The notes beneath the pieces were generated by a model. That model was not told where the DNA came from and ran no database searches. It was given only the letters and a program-made list of their open reading frames with translations. Position numbers and translations under genes: made by a program. A DNA stretch of 64,000 bases from UBA9926 sp018645765 (GTDB lineage Bacteria > Pseudomonadota > Gammaproteobacteria > Pseudomonadales > Azotimanducaceae), in contig CASIBO010000001.1 of the NCBI GenBank assembly GCA_949372755.1, forward strand, positions 310,001 through 374,000. The letters run 5' to 3'. Shown here in pieces: positions 62,014-64,000 of the stretch. Each line of letters starts with the position of its first letter. Position 1 is the first letter of the stretch.

Positions 62014-62819
62014 TTGAGACTCGCAATCAAATACAGCACACCGCAGTAGATCGGCGCAGCCGAGAATAGACTATCCAGACGATCTAAAAACCCGCCGTGA
62101 CCCGGCAGCAATTGACTGGCATCTTTAATGCCTCGACTCCGCTTAAACATCGACAGGGTTAAATCGCCTAAAACAGAAATAAGCCCTATACCCAGAAACA
62201 ACAATAACCATCCGGCATATCCCAACGCGCGACCGTCAACCTTCGGCATCAGTTCAAGCGTTGCAAAGCCTACGATCACAGCAATCACTAAGCCGCCGAC
62301 TAACCCCTCAACCGACTTTCCAGGACTGACATTGGGTAACAGTTTTCGTTGGCCAAACCGCCGACCGACAAAGTAGGCGCCGATATCCGCCGCCCAAATC
62401 AAGACCAACAGCAAAAGCAGTACCGTTGCCGCATCACTTTGCGATTTCAACCACACTAAACTGAGACCGCATGGAATCAGTGTCACAACGCCAATCAATC
62501 CAATCACATCCGGCCGCTGCCAGCGCGCTGACTGAGAGGGGTATTGAACAATGAGCCACAAAGCGGTGACCCACCAAAGAACGGCGGCGGCGAGCCAAAG
62601 CATTAGAAAATCGCTTGAGACAAAAAACAAGGCGCCTAGACCGCTGGCATACGCGATTCGGCCTAGCGGCTGAAGGCGTGCAAAATTTGCCCATTCCCAG
62701 CCCGAAACCATGAGGATCAGTAATAAAAACCATTTGAAATTTGGCGCTGAGAGATAAAACAAACCCAGAAGCGCAATCGGGGCGATCACGAGGGCGGTCA
62801 AGATTCTAGTTTTGAGCAT
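62010..62819 (-). CDS. cdsA: phosphatidate cytidylyltransferase
   Basis: Makes CDP-diacylglycerol for all phospholipids. 269 residues, about eight transmembrane helices. The family signature SMFKRSRGIKDASQLLPGHGG followed by DRLDS is intact near the C-terminus, split here to keep motif lengths short: KRSRGIKD then LLPGHGGFLDRLDS. It begins 18 nt after frr; uppS, which normally lies between, is absent. Confidence 0.96.
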   Translation of the reverse strand: MLKTRILTALVIAPIALLGLFYLSAPNFKWFLLLILMVSGWEWANFARLQPLGRIAYASGLGALFFVSSDFLMLWLAAAVLWWVTALWLIVQYPSQSARWQRPDVIGLIGVVTLIPCGLSLVWLKSQSDAATVLLLLLVLIWAADIGAYFVGRRFGQRKLLPNVSPGKSVEGLVGGLVIAVIVGFATLELMPKVDGRALGYAGWLLLFLGIGLISVLGDLTLSMFKRSRGIKDASQLLPGHGGFLDRLDSLFSAAPIYCGVLYLIASLK

Positions 62820-62837
62820 GCGTGCTGTCGACGGGCC

Positions 62838-63395
62838 CTAGAGCGCCATCAAATCGTTCTCTTTACTGGCGAGCAACCGATCCGCTTGCTTAATCATTTC
62901 ATCGGTCAACTTTTGAATCTGATCTTCGCCACGCCGAGCTTCGTCTTCACTGATTTCCTTCTCTTTTAAGAAGTCTTTGACATCGTTGTTGGCATCTCGG
63001 CGAATATTCCGAATCGAAATCCGAGCATTTTCGGCTTCTGAGCGTGCAATTTTTGCTAAGTCTCGGCGGTTTTCTTCTGTCAAAGGCGGCATCGAAATTC
63101 TGATACTTTCGCCACTGCTAGAAGGATTGACCCCCAAATCTGATTTCAAAATCGCTTTCTCGATTACCGGAATCATTGAGCGTTCCCAAGGCACGATTAC
63201 AAGTGATCGGCCCTCCTCAACGTTAACGTTTGCCATTTGTCTAAGCGCCGTGGTGTTACCGTAATAATCCACATTTACTGAATCTAAAAAGCTGGGATGG
63301 GCGCGGCCCGTTCGAATCCGAGCGAAGGCGACCTCAAGGGCAGCCAAACTCTTTTTCATGCGTTCTTCCGCATCCTGCCTGATTTCCTCGATCAT
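62838..63395 (-). CDS. frr: ribosome recycling factor
   Basis: Splits post-termination ribosomes with EF-G. 185 residues, the standard length. Seen: RTGRAHPSFLDSVNVDYYG, TPLRQ-like ALRQMANVNVEE, VIPWERSMIPVIEKAI-type core (VPWERSMIPVIE) and PPLTEENRRDLAK. Start overlaps the pyrH stop by 4 nt. Confidence 0.98.
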   Translation of the reverse strand: MIEEIRQDAEERMKKSLAALEVAFARIRTGRAHPSFLDSVNVDYYGNTTALRQMANVNVEEGRSLVIVPWERSMIPVIEKAILKSDLGVNPSSSGESIRISMPPLTEENRRDLAKIARSEAENARISIRNIRRDANNDVKDFLKEKEISEDEARRGEDQIQKLTDEMIKQADRLLASKENDLMAL

Positions 63396-64000
63396 TCAGC
63401 CATCTCCTCTGCTTTATTGGGCACAACAAGCGTTCCCTCGCCTTCACCCACCACCGCATTCAGCAGGGCATCTTGTTTGTCGAGTTGGAATACCCGCAAA
63501 GGCATGCCATTGTCCCGCGCAAGGCAGATCGCGGTCAGGTCCATGACCCCCAATTGCTGCTCTAAGATCTCATCATAAGTAATGGTTGTAAACCGGGTAG
63601 CGTTTGGGTCCGTCACGGGATCCGCAGAGTAGATGCCATCAACTTTGGTGGCTTTCAGAACGATATCCGCATCAACTTCAATACCGCGCAGGCACGCGGC
63701 AGAATCTGTCGTAAAAAAGGGATTGCCTGTGCCGGATGAGAAAATCACCACATCGCCCTCTTCCAAGTGTCGTATGGCAAGTCTTCGATCGTAGTGTTCA
63801 ACCACACCGCTCATCGGAATGGCTGACATCACAACCGTTTGAATATTCGCTCGCTCCAAGGCATCTCGCATGGCCAGGGCGTTCATCACCGTTGCCAGCA
63901 TGCCCATATGGTCCCCGGTCACCCGGTCGAGCCCTGCGGCGCTAAGCTCGGCACCGCGAAAGAGATTACCCCCTCCGATGACGATACCGACTTGGATTCC
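63392..64000 (-). CDS. pyrH: UMP kinase, 3' part (start outside window)
   Basis: Phosphorylates UMP to UDP; hexameric. The frame is open to the right edge and reads GIQVGIVIGGGNLFRG there, a nucleotide-binding motif about 40-55 residues from the usual start, so the gene begins beyond base 64000. Further motifs: GDHMGMLATVMNALAMRDAL, SGTGNPFFTTDSAA and KVDGIYSADP. The ATG at 63922 is internal. Confidence 0.97.
   Translation of the reverse strand, partial: GIQVGIVIGGGNLFRGAELSAAGLDRVTGDHMGMLATVMNALAMRDALERANIQTVVMSAIPMSGVVEHYDRRLAIRHLEEGDVVIFSSGTGNPFFTTDSAACLRGIEVDADIVLKATKVDGIYSADPVTDPNATRFTTITYDEILEQQLGVMDLTAICLARDNGMPLRVFQLDKQDALLNAVVGEGEGTLVVPNKAEEMAE

Overview
The window is a chromosomal segment of a gammaproteobacterium. 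Both outer thirds carry housekeeping genes in an order that, from memory, closely follows the Pseudomonas aeruginosa PA3620-PA3654 neighbourhood (mutS-fdxA-[rpoS]-nlpD-pcm-[surE]-truD-ispF-ispD-ftsB-eno-kdsA-pyrG-tilS-[accA]-dnaE, then rnhB-lpxB-[lpxA]-fabZ-lpxD-skp-bamA-rseP-dxr-cdsA-[uppS]-frr-pyrH). The genes in brackets are absent from their expected positions here. Lipid A, Kdo, BAM and c-type cytochrome maturation genes show a Gram-negative cell with an outer membrane. Genus cannot be assigned from the sequence alone.

Layout. 1-1942: 3' part of mutS, then fdxA, on the plus strand. 1971-15497: a minus-strand run read right to left, dnaE, tilS, pyrG, kdsA, eno, ftsB, ispD, ispF, truD, pcm, a DUF368 (PopT-type) membrane gene and nlpD, with several 4-nt start/stop overlaps. 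15.5-53.0 kb: about 37 kb lying between dnaE and rnhB, which are close neighbours in Pseudomonas. It holds a saccharopine-dehydrogenase-like reductase, a gamma-glutamyltransferase, a class C beta-lactamase-fold hydrolase, a 54-residue membrane protein, the complete ccmABCDEFGHI operon, rdgC, an MFS transporter, a Baeyer-Villiger monooxygenase, a YdcF-like protein, a repeat-containing exported protein, a frameshifted quinone oxidoreductase, a hybrid histidine kinase with a 10-copy 27-bp minisatellite, a GPH-type transporter, DCC and SDR proteins, an H-NOX sensor with its histidine kinase, an Fe-S/CCG protein, an EthD-domain protein, a GFA protein, msrB, a POT peptide transporter, an enoyl-CoA hydratase, aminopeptidase P, an acyl-CoA synthetase, asnS, a metallo-beta-lactamase and a RidA protein. 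53.0-64 kb: the minus-strand envelope operon pyrH-frr-cdsA-dxr-rseP-bamA-skp-lpxD-fabZ-lpxB-rnhB.

How the parts work together. The right-hand operon couples isoprenoid (dxr), phospholipid (cdsA), outer-membrane protein (bamA, skp, rseP) and lipid A (lpxD, fabZ, lpxB) synthesis. A near-consensus sigma-E promoter straddles the bamA stop codon and would drive skp and the genes after it. The left-hand operon supplies IspD and IspF of the same MEP pathway. In the middle block the signalling genes stand out: an H-NOX protein with heme and zinc ligands at the canonical positions, a partner kinase with no adjacent response regulator, and, 3 kb away, a REC-HK-REC-Hpt hybrid kinase carrying the minisatellite in its linker. 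I saw no insertion sequence, prophage, CRISPR array, tRNA or rRNA.
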